Positions 26,248-33,692 of a stretch of DNA of 64,000 nucleotides are shown in pieces. Position 1 is the stretch's first letter, and each line of letters opens with the position of its first letter. The translations under genes and the position numbers were made by a program. Below the pieces are notes generated by a model. That model saw nothing but the letters and a program-made list of their open reading frames with translations, made no database searches and was not told where the DNA came from. This stretch comes from Flavobacterium sp. ZT3R18 (lineage in GTDB: Bacteria; Bacteroidota; Bacteroidia; Flavobacteriales; Flavobacteriaceae): NCBI RefSeq assembly GCF_007097385.1, contig NZ_VJZS01000008.1:62001-126000 (forward strand). Reading direction: 5' to 3'.

Positions 26248-27048
26248 TTATTTAGAAACCCCGGGTAAGTTATGATAGATATAATCGCCATGAATGCCGG
26301 TGAAAGCTAATTTTAATTCATCAAAAAAAGCTTTGCTATCGGATTCTTTCGGCCATGCTGCTTTTTCTAATTCGTCTTGTTTTTGATTTGATTTTTCTAT
26401 ATCAGCAAAAGAGTCATAAAAATAGGCTTCCATAAAATCTCTGCTGTCTGATCCCCAGGCGTGGCGAAAAGGATAGTAGGCTCTGATGTAAGGGTCTTTC
26501 ATAGTAACTTTTTCATTGTATTCTTTCAAGCCTTTTCCTTTTCCGCTCAATACCATTTGAGATCTACGGATATAAACAATCATAGGCTCTTTGGTAGTGG
26601 CTTTGAATTCTTTTTCTCCTATTGTTCCAACGGAGGAGTAGATTTCATCAGAATGCATTGGGCCGTAATAAGTGTTGTATTTGTCAAAAAAAGCGGTTCT
26701 GGCTTTTTCATCAGGCCAAGCTTTTTTGATAAGATCTTCAGTCATAGCTTCTGCTTTCTCAATGTCTTCCCAGGTTTTGTACACACTCACTAATATAACT
26801 TCAGAGCTGTTTTCGGTGTAATAATGGGTCAGAATTTCAGAACCAATTATTAAATCATTTTTACTCGTTACTTTGTCAAAGTACTCTTGTTCCGTTGCCT
26901 TCCAGTCTTTACCGTCAGTATTTAGATTTCTGTGTAGGGTTGTAAAAGTAATAAATACAGGTTTGGGGGGATCTTGCGCATGAATGCTCATGCTTAGGAG
27001 GAATGTTAAAATTAACATTCCTAACGAAAAAAGGCTTCTCTTTTTCAT
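26248..27048 (-). CDS. Exported protein with two tandem ferredoxin-like (dimeric alpha/beta-barrel type) domains
   Basis: 266 aa. Signal peptide ends ...MSIHAQ (about residue 24). The mature protein has two related halves. Half one (about 30-145) reads VFITFTTLHRNL, VILVSVYKTWEDIEKA, AWPDEKARTAFFDKYNTYY and HSDEIYSS. Half two (about 155-262) reads MIVYIRRSQMVL, FMEAYFYDSFADIEKS, AWPKESDSKAFFDELKLAF and HGDYIYHN. The repeated pattern (beta strand, EYxxKVT, a second strand, Y/F-xxW/FxDIEK, AWP, H-xD-IY) shows an internal duplication of an alpha/beta unit resembling NIPSNAP or ABM domains. The function is unknown. It is monocistronic. Confidence 0.65.
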   Translation of the reverse strand: MKKRSLFSLGMLILTFLLSMSIHAQDPPKPVFITFTTLHRNLNTDGKDWKATEQEYFDKVTSKNDLIIGSEILTHYYTENSSEVILVSVYKTWEDIEKAEAMTEDLIKKAWPDEKARTAFFDKYNTYYGPMHSDEIYSSVGTIGEKEFKATTKEPMIVYIRRSQMVLSGKGKGLKEYNEKVTMKDPYIRAYYPFRHAWGSDSRDFMEAYFYDSFADIEKSNQKQDELEKAAWPKESDSKAFFDELKLAFTGIHGDYIYHNLPGVSK

Positions 27049-27161
27049 AATAAATTAAAAATTAAATTACTAATTAACAAAAAACGTCTATAAAGTTAGT
27101 TAATTGTTAGTCAAGTGATTATCGATTTTTAATTTATTTTAAGAGAAAAACTATGAACAGT

Positions 27162-28397
27162 TTAAACCTCTTTGTTTAACGGTAATTCGGCTACTACAAA
27201 AGTGCTTCCGCCAATATAGATGAAATCTTTTTTTATAGAATTATTCTTAGCTGAATCATAAGCATCTGTTACTGAGTTGTATGTGTTTCCGATCAGCGAG
27301 AATTGCAGCGCTTTTTCTTGTAATATAGAAGAGTCTAAGCCACGCGGTATGTTTGGTTTGCAGAAGTAATACGTTGCATTTTTGGGAAATAACGGTAATA
27401 CTTCATCCAGCTCTTTGTCATTGACAACTCCCAATACAATATGCAAGTGGTCAAAAGTCTCTTTTTGTATTTGATTCAAAACAATTTCGAGACCATTTTT
27501 GTTGTGTGCCGTGTCGCAAATCACTTTTGGATTTTCTCCCAATTGTTGCCACCTGCCTAGTAATCCTGTGTTTTTTACCACATGTAATAATCCCGATTTT
27601 ATATTTTCGGCACTCACTTTAAAATCCGTCTGCTCGTTTAAAATTTGAAAGGCTTGAATAACTGTTTTTTTATTGTGTGTTTGGTAATTCCCCAGTAAAT
27701 CCGAAGGAGGTGTTTCTGAAATTAAATCAGAAGCAAAAAAGATCTCCGCTTTATTTGCAGCGGCTGTTGCTAAAAAAACAGCTTTCGTTTCCTGAGTATA
27801 TTCGCCAATAACAACGGGAATTCCTGCTTTTATAATCCCTGCTTTTTCGGTTGCAATAGACTCTAAAGTGTTTCCCAGAAACTGAACATGATCGATACCA
27901 ATGTTTGTAATTACTGAAACCAATGGAGTGATAATGTTTGTAGCATCGAGTCTTCCGCCCAATCCTACTTCGATAATAGCGATGTCTACTTTTTCTTTTG
28001 CAAAATAATCAAAGGCCAATCCAACTGACATTTCAAAGAAACTCATGTCATTGGACTCGAAAAAAGATTTGTGCTGCTCGATGAACTCACAAACAAAAGC
28101 TTCGGAGATTTCAGCACCGTTAATCTTGATGCGTTCCCGAAAATCTTTTAAATGAGGAGAAGTATAGAGTCCCACTTTGTATCCCGCCTCCTGCAAGATA
28201 GAAGCCAGCATGTGCGAGGTAGAACCTTTACCATTAGTACCGGCAACATGTATGCATTTTATTTTTTTTTGAGGATTATCAAGATGATCAGCTAGTAAAT
28301 TGACATTGGTTAAGTCTTTTTTATAAGCCGAAGCCCCTTGCAATTGATACATCGGAAGTTGATTAAACATCCAGTTCGTGGTTTCTTGATAGTTCAT
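27162..28397 (-). CDS. folC: Bifunctional folylpolyglutamate synthase / dihydrofolate synthase
   Basis: 411 aa, normal for FolC. It joins glutamate to dihydropteroate and extends the polyglutamate tail of folates, using ATP. Mur-ligase-like P-loop HVAGTNGKGSTSHMLASIL (about 50-68), then YTSPHLKDFRERI, FDYFAKEKVDIAIIEVGLGGRLDATN and ITNIGIDHVQFLGNTLESIATEKAGI, all typical of FolC. The C-terminal domain includes CDTAHNKNG. It is divergent from exbB (about 129-bp gap) with no clear consensus promoter. Confidence 0.95.
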   Translation of the reverse strand: MNYQETTNWMFNQLPMYQLQGASAYKKDLTNVNLLADHLDNPQKKIKCIHVAGTNGKGSTSHMLASILQEAGYKVGLYTSPHLKDFRERIKINGAEISEAFVCEFIEQHKSFFESNDMSFFEMSVGLAFDYFAKEKVDIAIIEVGLGGRLDATNIITPLVSVITNIGIDHVQFLGNTLESIATEKAGIIKAGIPVVIGEYTQETKAVFLATAAANKAEIFFASDLISETPPSDLLGNYQTHNKKTVIQAFQILNEQTDFKVSAENIKSGLLHVVKNTGLLGRWQQLGENPKVICDTAHNKNGLEIVLNQIQKETFDHLHIVLGVVNDKELDEVLPLFPKNATYYFCKPNIPRGLDSSILQEKALQFSLIGNTYNSVTDAYDSAKNNSIKKDFIYIGGSTFVVAELPLNKEV

Positions 28398-28526
28398 TTA
28401 TTTTTGATAAAATAGTTGCGCATTGAAATAATTTTTACTTTTTTTAGTTTAATATTACAGTGAAAATATTTTTTTACAAAATTGAAATATTTTTTAGAAT
28501 TAATGATTATAAACCCAGAATAATAT

Positions 28527-29222
28527 ATGTTTAGTTTTATACAATTACAAGCTGATACTATTGCAAATGCTGCATCCAATGTTGTTATCGAAAAAATAGC
28601 ACCCAATACCGAGATCTCTGTTTTAGGTTTTATTCTAAAGGGAGGATTCTTTTTAATCCCCATTGCAATCTTATTGTTTTACACTTTTTATGTGATTATA
28701 GAGCGGTACTCGTACATTCATAGAGTCTCCAAAGTAGACCCGCTTTTGATGCGAGATGTAAGAGAACATCTGAATGCCGGAAATTTCGATTTGGCTCGTT
28801 CTATCACTGAGCGAACCAATACCGCCTCGGGAAATGTCATCAAAGAAGGAATTTTATTAATTGGCCGTCCCATTGCCGAGATCGAATCGAATATGGATCG
28901 TGCTGCCGATATCGAAATTGCCGAAATGGAACAGCATTTAGGACAATTGGGACTTATTGCGGGTATTGCGCCTACGCTAGGATTTATCGGAACCATTTCT
29001 GGAGTAATCAAGATCTTTTACAGCATCTCGGTAACCGAAAATATCAGCATTGGTAATATTTCGGGAGGTTTGTATGAAAAAATGATCAGTAGTGGTTCTG
29101 GGTTAATCGTTGGGATTGTTGCCTACAGCGCCTATCACTTACTAAACGGGAAGATTGATAATTATGCTTTAAAAGTGCAAAAGCAAATACTGGAATTCGT
29201 GAATATTATTCAAAAAGCATAA
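28527..29222 (+). CDS. exbB: MotA/TolQ/ExbB proton channel protein
   Basis: 231 aa. Three transmembrane segments: about 38-58 (GGFFLIPIAILLFYTFYVII), about 140-165 (LGLIAGIAPTLGFIGTISGVIKIF) and about 190-210 (SGSGLIVGIVAYSAYHLL). The conserved GLIAGIAPTLGFIGTI stretch is the TolQ/ExbB signature. With ExbD it forms the inner-membrane proton channel that energises TonB (or TolA). The exbD gene follows after 3 bp and a tonB-like gene is convergent nearby, which supports the Exb over the Tol assignment. Confidence 0.9.
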   Translation: MFSFIQLQADTIANAASNVVIEKIAPNTEISVLGFILKGGFFLIPIAILLFYTFYVIIERYSYIHRVSKVDPLLMRDVREHLNAGNFDLARSITERTNTASGNVIKEGILLIGRPIAEIESNMDRAADIEIAEMEQHLGQLGLIAGIAPTLGFIGTISGVIKIFYSISVTENISIGNISGGLYEKMISSGSGLIVGIVAYSAYHLLNGKIDNYALKVQKQILEFVNIIQKA

Positions 29223-29225
29223 GCC

Positions 29226-29621
29226 ATGTCTATCAAAAGAAAAAGAAGATTTCACGCCGAAGTGGCGACATCCTCCTTGAGTGACATCATGTTTTTTTTG
29301 TTGCTGTTTTTCCTGATTATCTCTACTTTGGCCAATCCCAATGTGATTAAAATGACCTTGCCAAAGTCAAAAGCCAACGAGAAAACCAATAAGCAATACA
29401 TCAGTTTATCCGTTACCGAGGAAAAGAAATTCTACATAGACAAAGAGCTTGTTGCCTATGAAGAGTTAGAAGCTACTTTGATGTCAAAAATAAATACTCA
29501 AAAAGACCAAACGGTTATTGTTCGAATTCCGTTCAATTTGCAAGTGCAGGATTTGGTCGATGTGTTGCAAATAGGAGTGAAGAACAACTTGAAATTTGTT
29601 ATTGCCACGAGTCCGAAGTAA
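29226..29621 (+). CDS. exbD: ExbD/TolR-family biopolymer transport protein
   Basis: 131 aa. One N-terminal transmembrane helix preceded by the conserved proton-site Asp (TSSLSDIMFFLLLFFLIIST), then a periplasmic domain (KMTLPKSKANEKTN, YIDKELV, VIVRIPFNLQVQDLVDVLQIGVKN). It forms the peptidoglycan-facing part of the ExbB-ExbD motor. Translationally coupled to exbB (3-bp gap). Repeat element A2 begins 26 bp after its stop, so it likely lies in the 3' UTR. Confidence 0.9.
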   Translation: MSIKRKRRFHAEVATSSLSDIMFFLLLFFLIISTLANPNVIKMTLPKSKANEKTNKQYISLSVTEEKKFYIDKELVAYEELEATLMSKINTQKDQTVIVRIPFNLQVQDLVDVLQIGVKNNLKFVIATSPK

Positions 29622-29646
29622 AATTCGAAATTCAGTTTTTAAAGCA

Positions 29647-29764
29647 ATTTGGGCGTGACCACAATAGAGGAAGGGGCTACTTTAGATTATCTAGAGTCGC
29701 CCCTTCCTCTATTGTGGTCGGGCTATTGCCATTACTTCGGTAATTTGGCGCTATCCCTCACGCA
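29647..29764 (+). ncRNA. Structured repeat family A, copy 2 (candidate RNA element)
   Basis: About 118 bp. Outer stem GCGTGA (29652-29657) with TCACGC (29757-29762); perfect 21-bp hairpin (29656-29676 with 29698-29718) extended by ACTTTAGA/TCTAGAGT; and a small hairpin ATTAC-TTCG-GTAAT with a TTCG tetraloop near 29730-29743. Compared with copy 1 (18977), the outer stem shows a compensatory T-A to A-T change, and the long hairpin has a different sequence but the same position. Flanking blocks TTTGGGCG, GTCGGGCTAT and CTATCCCTC are shared. Both copies lie directly downstream of plus-strand genes. Confidence 0.6.
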
Positions 29765-29820
29765 GATTTCTGTAACACGAGATATTATGGATTATTAATT
29801 GAGTTTTTTAGAATAGTATT

Positions 29821-30030
29821 ATGGGAGTTACTCGTGGAGATTGCTTCGCCAATTTGCTTTCGCTCGTGTCCTCCTTCGTTCGGAATGACAATATTGGCGA
29901 GTTTCTTGTGTTTTTTTTTAGCAATTATTTTGTTTAAAAAAGGGTAGTTCCTATAATCAATCGCTATTTTTTATCATACAGTTTTACCACAATATTGTCA
30001 TTCCGACGGAGGAGGAATCTCCGTAAGTAG
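29821..30030. repeat. Inverted pair of a dispersed repeat
   Basis: CGGAATGACAATATTG (29881-29896) is repeated inverted and perfectly as CAATATTGTCATTCCG at 29990-30005. The left copy is preceded by GGAGATTGCTTCGCC and TCCTCCTTCG; the right is followed by ACGGAGGAGGAATCTCCG. I recognise these phrases (GGAGATT...TCC / GGAATGACA) as a dispersed intergenic repeat common in Bacteroidota and other bacteria. No ORF lies inside. This is the middle of the gene-free 600-bp gap 29622-30222. Confidence 0.5.
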
Positions 30031-30102
30031 CTCGGCAATTTTGGATTTAGACAAAGAGGTGTTTTTGATAAAACATCTTCTAAAAAACTAAATCCGTAAA
30101 AC

Positions 30103-30216
30103 TAGCCCCGATGGAAGTGGCATCCTTTTTATAAGGCTGTTTTTTTTATCCTTATAAAAAGATATAACGTACAGCGGGATAAATGTTGATGAGAAAACGA
30201 AAAAGTACAGCTCCTA
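30103..30216. repeat. Repeat family B, copy 1
   Basis: Begins with TAGCCCCGATGGAAGTGG, then CATCC and a 12-bp hairpin (30125-30136 with 30150-30161), then GATA..GTACAGC..GGA and a tail GATGAGAAAAC...CAGCTCCT. The same blocks flank a different 26-bp hairpin in copy 2 at 61145. Conserved borders around a hairpin of free sequence suggest a structured or mobile repeat. It abuts the 3' end of the tonB-like gene at 30223. Confidence 0.5.
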
Positions 30217-30222
30217 ATTATT

Positions 30223-31125
30223 CTAATTCAAATTGAAATTATAAACAATCTTGCCTACCTGTTTTTCGGGAGCGTCATTACTGGCGTCCCATTTGGTATT
30301 CATAGCCGCAATTCGGGCTTGGTCTAGTAAGCATTTTGCGGTATTGGTTGTGCCTTTTATACCCGCAATGGCGTTGATGGTGTTTCCATTTCTATCTACC
30401 GAAACTTCTACGACCACTTTGCCTGATTCGTTGCAAGTGTATTTGGGAGCAGGTTTAGAGAGTGCTTTTCTATTGCCGAGTGAATAACCGGAACCGCCTC
30501 CAGTTCCTCCGCCAGAACCACCACCACTTCCGGGGCCGTAACCACTACCATTGCCGATACCGTTTCCGGTGCCATTTCCGCCGCCGGTGCCACCGCCAGA
30601 ACCGCCCGTGCCGTAATAACCCGTTGCGGCCAAACTTCCGTTTGATTTTCCTTTGTTACCCGCGGTTTTGTCATCACCATCGCCTCCTTTGTTGGAACCT
30701 TTTAGAATGCTGGACAAAGCAGCATTGGTAGAATTGGAGACTTTTGGTTTAACAACCTCGGGTTTGGGAGTTTCTTTAACAACGACTTCGGATTTTTTTG
30801 TTTTCTCTTTTTGCGGAATAACAACACTTTCTTCGGTGGCATTCTCTTGAGATAAAATGGCTTCGTCGGGAGTGCTTTTGGCAGGAGTTGGTTTGACTTG
30901 GTTTTGAACATTCAAAACCTCGCTTTGTGTATTTTTTCCCGATCCCAAATCGCTATCGCCAAAATTCAGGGTAACGCCGCCACCACCTCCGCCACCACCT
31001 ACTAATTCTTCCAGATTGGAAGGAGGCCAAAAACGGATAAAAAACAAGAGCAGCAATATGGATGCATAAATTAGTATGGATAGGACTAATGATTTCTTTT
31101 GATCGGAGGAAAGGGTAGAACTCAT
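30223..31125 (-). CDS. TonB-like energy transducer
   Basis: 300 aa. A single N-terminal transmembrane helix (about 13-30: VLSILIYASILLLLFFI) is followed by a Gly-rich patch, a long Pro/Lys/Glu linker (about 70-130) and a very Gly-rich, Ser/Thr-containing spacer (about 165-215: GTGGSGGGTGGGNGTGNG). The TonB C-terminal domain comes last (about 228-300: TCNESGKVVVEVSVDRNGNTINA ... CLLDQARIAAMNTKWD ... GKIVYNFNLN). It carries ExbB-ExbD energy to outer-membrane transporters such as SusC. Unusually, it is on the opposite strand from exbBD and convergent with it, with 600 bp of repeats between. Confidence 0.82.
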   Translation of the reverse strand: MSSTLSSDQKKSLVLSILIYASILLLLFFIRFWPPSNLEELVGGGGGGGGVTLNFGDSDLGSGKNTQSEVLNVQNQVKPTPAKSTPDEAILSQENATEESVVIPQKEKTKKSEVVVKETPKPEVVKPKVSNSTNAALSSILKGSNKGGDGDDKTAGNKGKSNGSLAATGYYGTGGSGGGTGGGNGTGNGIGNGSGYGPGSGGGSGGGTGGGSGYSLGNRKALSKPAPKYTCNESGKVVVEVSVDRNGNTINAIAGIKGTTNTAKCLLDQARIAAMNTKWDASNDAPEKQVGKIVYNFNLN

Positions 31126-31240
31126 TGTAGAAATTGAATTAAAAAAGTGTACTTATAAAAACGTTGAAAAGTACTAAAAATTGTCAAGAATAAAAAATGA
31201 CAGTTGTGTTAAACCTAGAATTCACATTAGGATTGGTCCA

Positions 31241-31441
31241 AACCCCGAAGGGGGGGTAATGATTATAGAAATAAATAATTCAATCATTCCAAAACCTTGA
31301 AAGGGTGGTGTTTTTGCAGCTGAACATATTAATGATATAGGATGAAATTTTTTTAATAAAAAAGAGGTAAATAATTTCACCCCTCCGAGGTTTGATTGTT
31401 AACGTTTGAATTTTCTATAATCATTACACCTCTTCGGGGTT
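31241..31441. repeat. 201-bp palindromic element
   Basis: The ends are inverted copies: AACCCCGAAG (31241-31250) with CTTCGGGGTT (31432-31441), and TAATGATTATAGAAA (31257-31271) with TTTCTATAATCATTA (31412-31426), with a short G-rich mismatch between. A second, weaker inverted pair lies inside (CAATCA..AAACCT..GGGTGGTG against CACCCCTCCGAGGTTTGATTG). No ORF is present. It looks like a MITE or REP-type element in the 405-bp gap 31126-31530, upstream of the tonB-like gene. Confidence 0.6.
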
Positions 31442-31463
31442 CATGCTGGTTTTTTTATAAAAA

Positions 31464-31504
31464 AAACACGGATCAAATAGATGAAATCTACCCAATCCGT
31501 GTTT
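31464..31504 (-). terminator. Terminator of the glutamate dehydrogenase gene
   Basis: AAACACGGAT (31464-31473) pairs with ATCCGTGTTT (31495-31504), with a small inner AGAT/ATCT pairing. Read on the minus strand it is followed by a T run, 27 bp after the gene's stop codon. Confidence 0.8.
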
Positions 31505-31530
31505 ATGTATTTAGAATAGTGTTGTCCTAA

Positions 31531-32757
31531 CTATGTCAATTGTTTTAAGGCAATCTCAAATGCTGTAGCACTAATATTCTTTTTAGAATTGTTTAAGTCA
31601 TGTGCTTTTACAATCGCTTTTTTGATGATTTCTGAAGTATCGTTAAAAATAGCTTCATCGGTCATTTGTACTTTCTTTTCCATGAAATAAGCAAAAACTC
31701 TCGCCATTCCGCAATTAGAAATAAAGTCAGGAATCAAGCTTACTTTACTGTCCACTTCTTCCATGATCGAACCAAAGAAAATTTCTTTGTCAGCAAAAGG
31801 AACGTTAGCTCCGCAAGAGATTACTTCAAGACCATTGGCAATTAAGCTGTCAATTTGACTTTGAGCTACTAATCTAGAGGCTGCACAAGGAGTAAATATT
31901 TCGGCACCAATAGTCCAGATTTTTTGATTAATTTCGTCAAAAGGAATCATGTTTTCGGCTACTAATTTATTTCCGTCTTTATCAAGGAATAATGTTTTTA
32001 TTTCTTCAAAAGAAAAACCTTCTTCGTTGATTAACCCACCATCTCTATCGATAATACCGATGATTTTGGCTCCCATTTCGGCTAAATAAAATGCTGCTGC
32101 TGATCCTACGTTTCCAAAACCTTGTACAATGGCTTTCTTTCCTTTTACAGAACCACCATAAATATCGTAGAAATGGCGTACTGCTTCGGCAACACCATAA
32201 CCGGTAATCATATCGGCAATAGTATATTTTCTAGTTACGTCTGGAGAGAATTTTGGGTTTTCAATTACTTTAATTACCCCTTGGCGCAATTGTCCAATTC
32301 TATTGATTTTATCAGCTTCGGTAGGTTTAAAGTGACCATTGAACACCCCTTCTTGAGGATGCCAAACACCACATTCTTCGGTCATTGGGATCACTTCGTG
32401 AATTTCATCTACATTCAAATCACCACCAGTTCCGTAATAACTTTTTAATAAAGGAGAAACCGCTTTGTACCAACGTTGCAAAACACCTTTTTTACGAGGA
32501 TCATTTGGGTCAAAATTTATTCCAGATTTAGCGCCACCAATTGCTGGTCCAGAAACCGAAAATTTCACTTCCATGGTTTTAGCCAATGACAAAACCTCAT
32601 TCATGTCCAATCCTTTTCTCATCCTAGTTCCACCACCCGCAGCACCACCACGAAGGGAGTTAATCACTGTCCAACCTTCGGCTTCGGTTTCAGAATCTTT
32701 CCAGTTAAAAATGATTTCAGGAGCTTTGTTCTCAAATTTCTTTAATAAATCTTTCAT
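31531..32757 (-). CDS. Glu/Leu/Phe/Val dehydrogenase family protein, probable glutamate dehydrogenase
   Basis: 408 aa. Oxidative deaminase domain with the substrate-binding GGGTRMRKGL and catalytic-lysine region GPAIGGAKSGINFDP, then YGTGGDLNVDE. The Rossmann domain carries VQGFGNVGSAAAFYLAEMGAKIIGIID. It likely interconverts glutamate and 2-oxoglutarate, linking nitrogen to the TCA cycle. Leucine/valine dehydrogenases share the fold but are usually shorter (about 360 aa). A TATATTTG -7 element occurs on the minus strand at 32790-32783, without a clear -33. The acyl-CoA dehydrogenase nearby fits a neighbourhood of amino-acid catabolism. Confidence 0.85.
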   Translation of the reverse strand: MKDLLKKFENKAPEIIFNWKDSETEAEGWTVINSLRGGAAGGGTRMRKGLDMNEVLSLAKTMEVKFSVSGPAIGGAKSGINFDPNDPRKKGVLQRWYKAVSPLLKSYYGTGGDLNVDEIHEVIPMTEECGVWHPQEGVFNGHFKPTEADKINRIGQLRQGVIKVIENPKFSPDVTRKYTIADMITGYGVAEAVRHFYDIYGGSVKGKKAIVQGFGNVGSAAAFYLAEMGAKIIGIIDRDGGLINEEGFSFEEIKTLFLDKDGNKLVAENMIPFDEINQKIWTIGAEIFTPCAASRLVAQSQIDSLIANGLEVISCGANVPFADKEIFFGSIMEEVDSKVSLIPDFISNCGMARVFAYFMEKKVQMTDEAIFNDTSEIIKKAIVKAHDLNNSKKNISATAFEIALKQLT

Positions 32758-32854
32758 ATTGTTGTGATATGTTTTTTTTTGACAAATATATGAAAGGTTT
32801 TATGAGAAATATGTATTTGGTGTTTTTTTTTTGATTTTGCCTTTCATCCATAAA

Positions 32855-32895
32855 ACAAGTGCTTTTGTATCAACAATAGATACAAAAGCACTTGT
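32855..32895 (-). terminator. Terminator of the chalcone-isomerase-like gene
   Basis: Perfect 17-bp stem (32855-32871 with 32879-32895), 7-nt loop, followed on the minus strand by TTTTA. It lies 29 bp past the stop of the gene at 32924. Confidence 0.85.
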
Positions 32896-32923
32896 AAATT
32901 AGAGGCTTATTTTTGGAATGATA

Positions 32924-33499
32924 TTACAATCCCAATAAGCTATTTTTTAAATCTTCATCTGCTGGCTTGTCAGACAACCAAATTCCGAACAACGCTTTTT
33001 TGAAGTCAAATCCTTGGACTTTTCCTTTAAGCTCACCATTTTTTACAACCCAAACAGAACTTTCAGTTGGATTATAGGTTAATTCAAAAACATCTCCTCT
33101 GGTAATTTCGTCAGACAGAAAACTTTTGAATAATTCAATTTTAGGTCTTAAGGCTTCTAAATTATCGCCTGTTGATTTTTCAAATCCAGCATTCATAGCG
33201 CGTGTTAGTTTTCCTGAAGAAACTAAAGCAGAGGTAACTTCAATTCGAATTGCCATTTCTGAATTGTCACTAATGATTTCTTTAGGATTTTGAGAGAGTT
33301 GACTCAAATACAATGCCTGAATATACACTTCAACCCACATTTTGGATCTAGATCCTGCACCATTAAGTTGTAACGTTTTGTTTTGGAATGTAATCGTTCT
33401 TGGGATAGTTACTCCTTCAAATACGATTTGTTTTTGAGCATTTGCCTCAGTGTATAAGGCTGAAATAACAAGTGTTATTACTAAAAATATTTTTTTCAT
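32924..33499 (-). CDS. Exported chalcone-isomerase-like protein
   Basis: 191 aa from the ATG at 33499, chosen because MKKIFLVITLVISALYTEANAQ is a clean signal peptide. An in-frame ATG at 33529 would add 10 residues before it. The mature region matches the chalcone isomerase-like family: FEGVTIPRTITFQNKTLQLNGAGSRSKMWVEVYIQALYL, MAIRIEVTSALVSSGKLTRAMNAGFEKST and ELTYNPTESSVWVVKNGELKG. Bacterial members are periplasmic, bind fatty acids or small ligands, and generally lack flavonoid isomerase activity. The role here is unknown. Flanked by its own terminator. Confidence 0.8.
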   Translation of the reverse strand: MKKIFLVITLVISALYTEANAQKQIVFEGVTIPRTITFQNKTLQLNGAGSRSKMWVEVYIQALYLSQLSQNPKEIISDNSEMAIRIEVTSALVSSGKLTRAMNAGFEKSTGDNLEALRPKIELFKSFLSDEITRGDVFELTYNPTESSVWVVKNGELKGKVQGFDFKKALFGIWLSDKPADEDLKNSLLGL

Positions 33500-33692
33500 G
33501 GTACTGGGGGGGGTTATTGATTTGGACAAAAATAATGTTAATTCATGGTAAATGACAAATTTGAATCTACTATTTTTATGAATTCAACAAAATGAGTGGT
33601 TGCTATAGGTTATTTGTTGTAAAAGCTAAGATTCTAGTAAATAAACACTTACGCAGGTGGCAGTGAGAGAGATGTTGTATGTTTTTTTTAAT

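Noticed and set aside
26461..26793. A 110-codon plus-strand frame opposite the duplicated-domain gene
   Set aside because: Phe/Ser-rich shadow of a minus-strand gene that has a signal peptide and internal homology.
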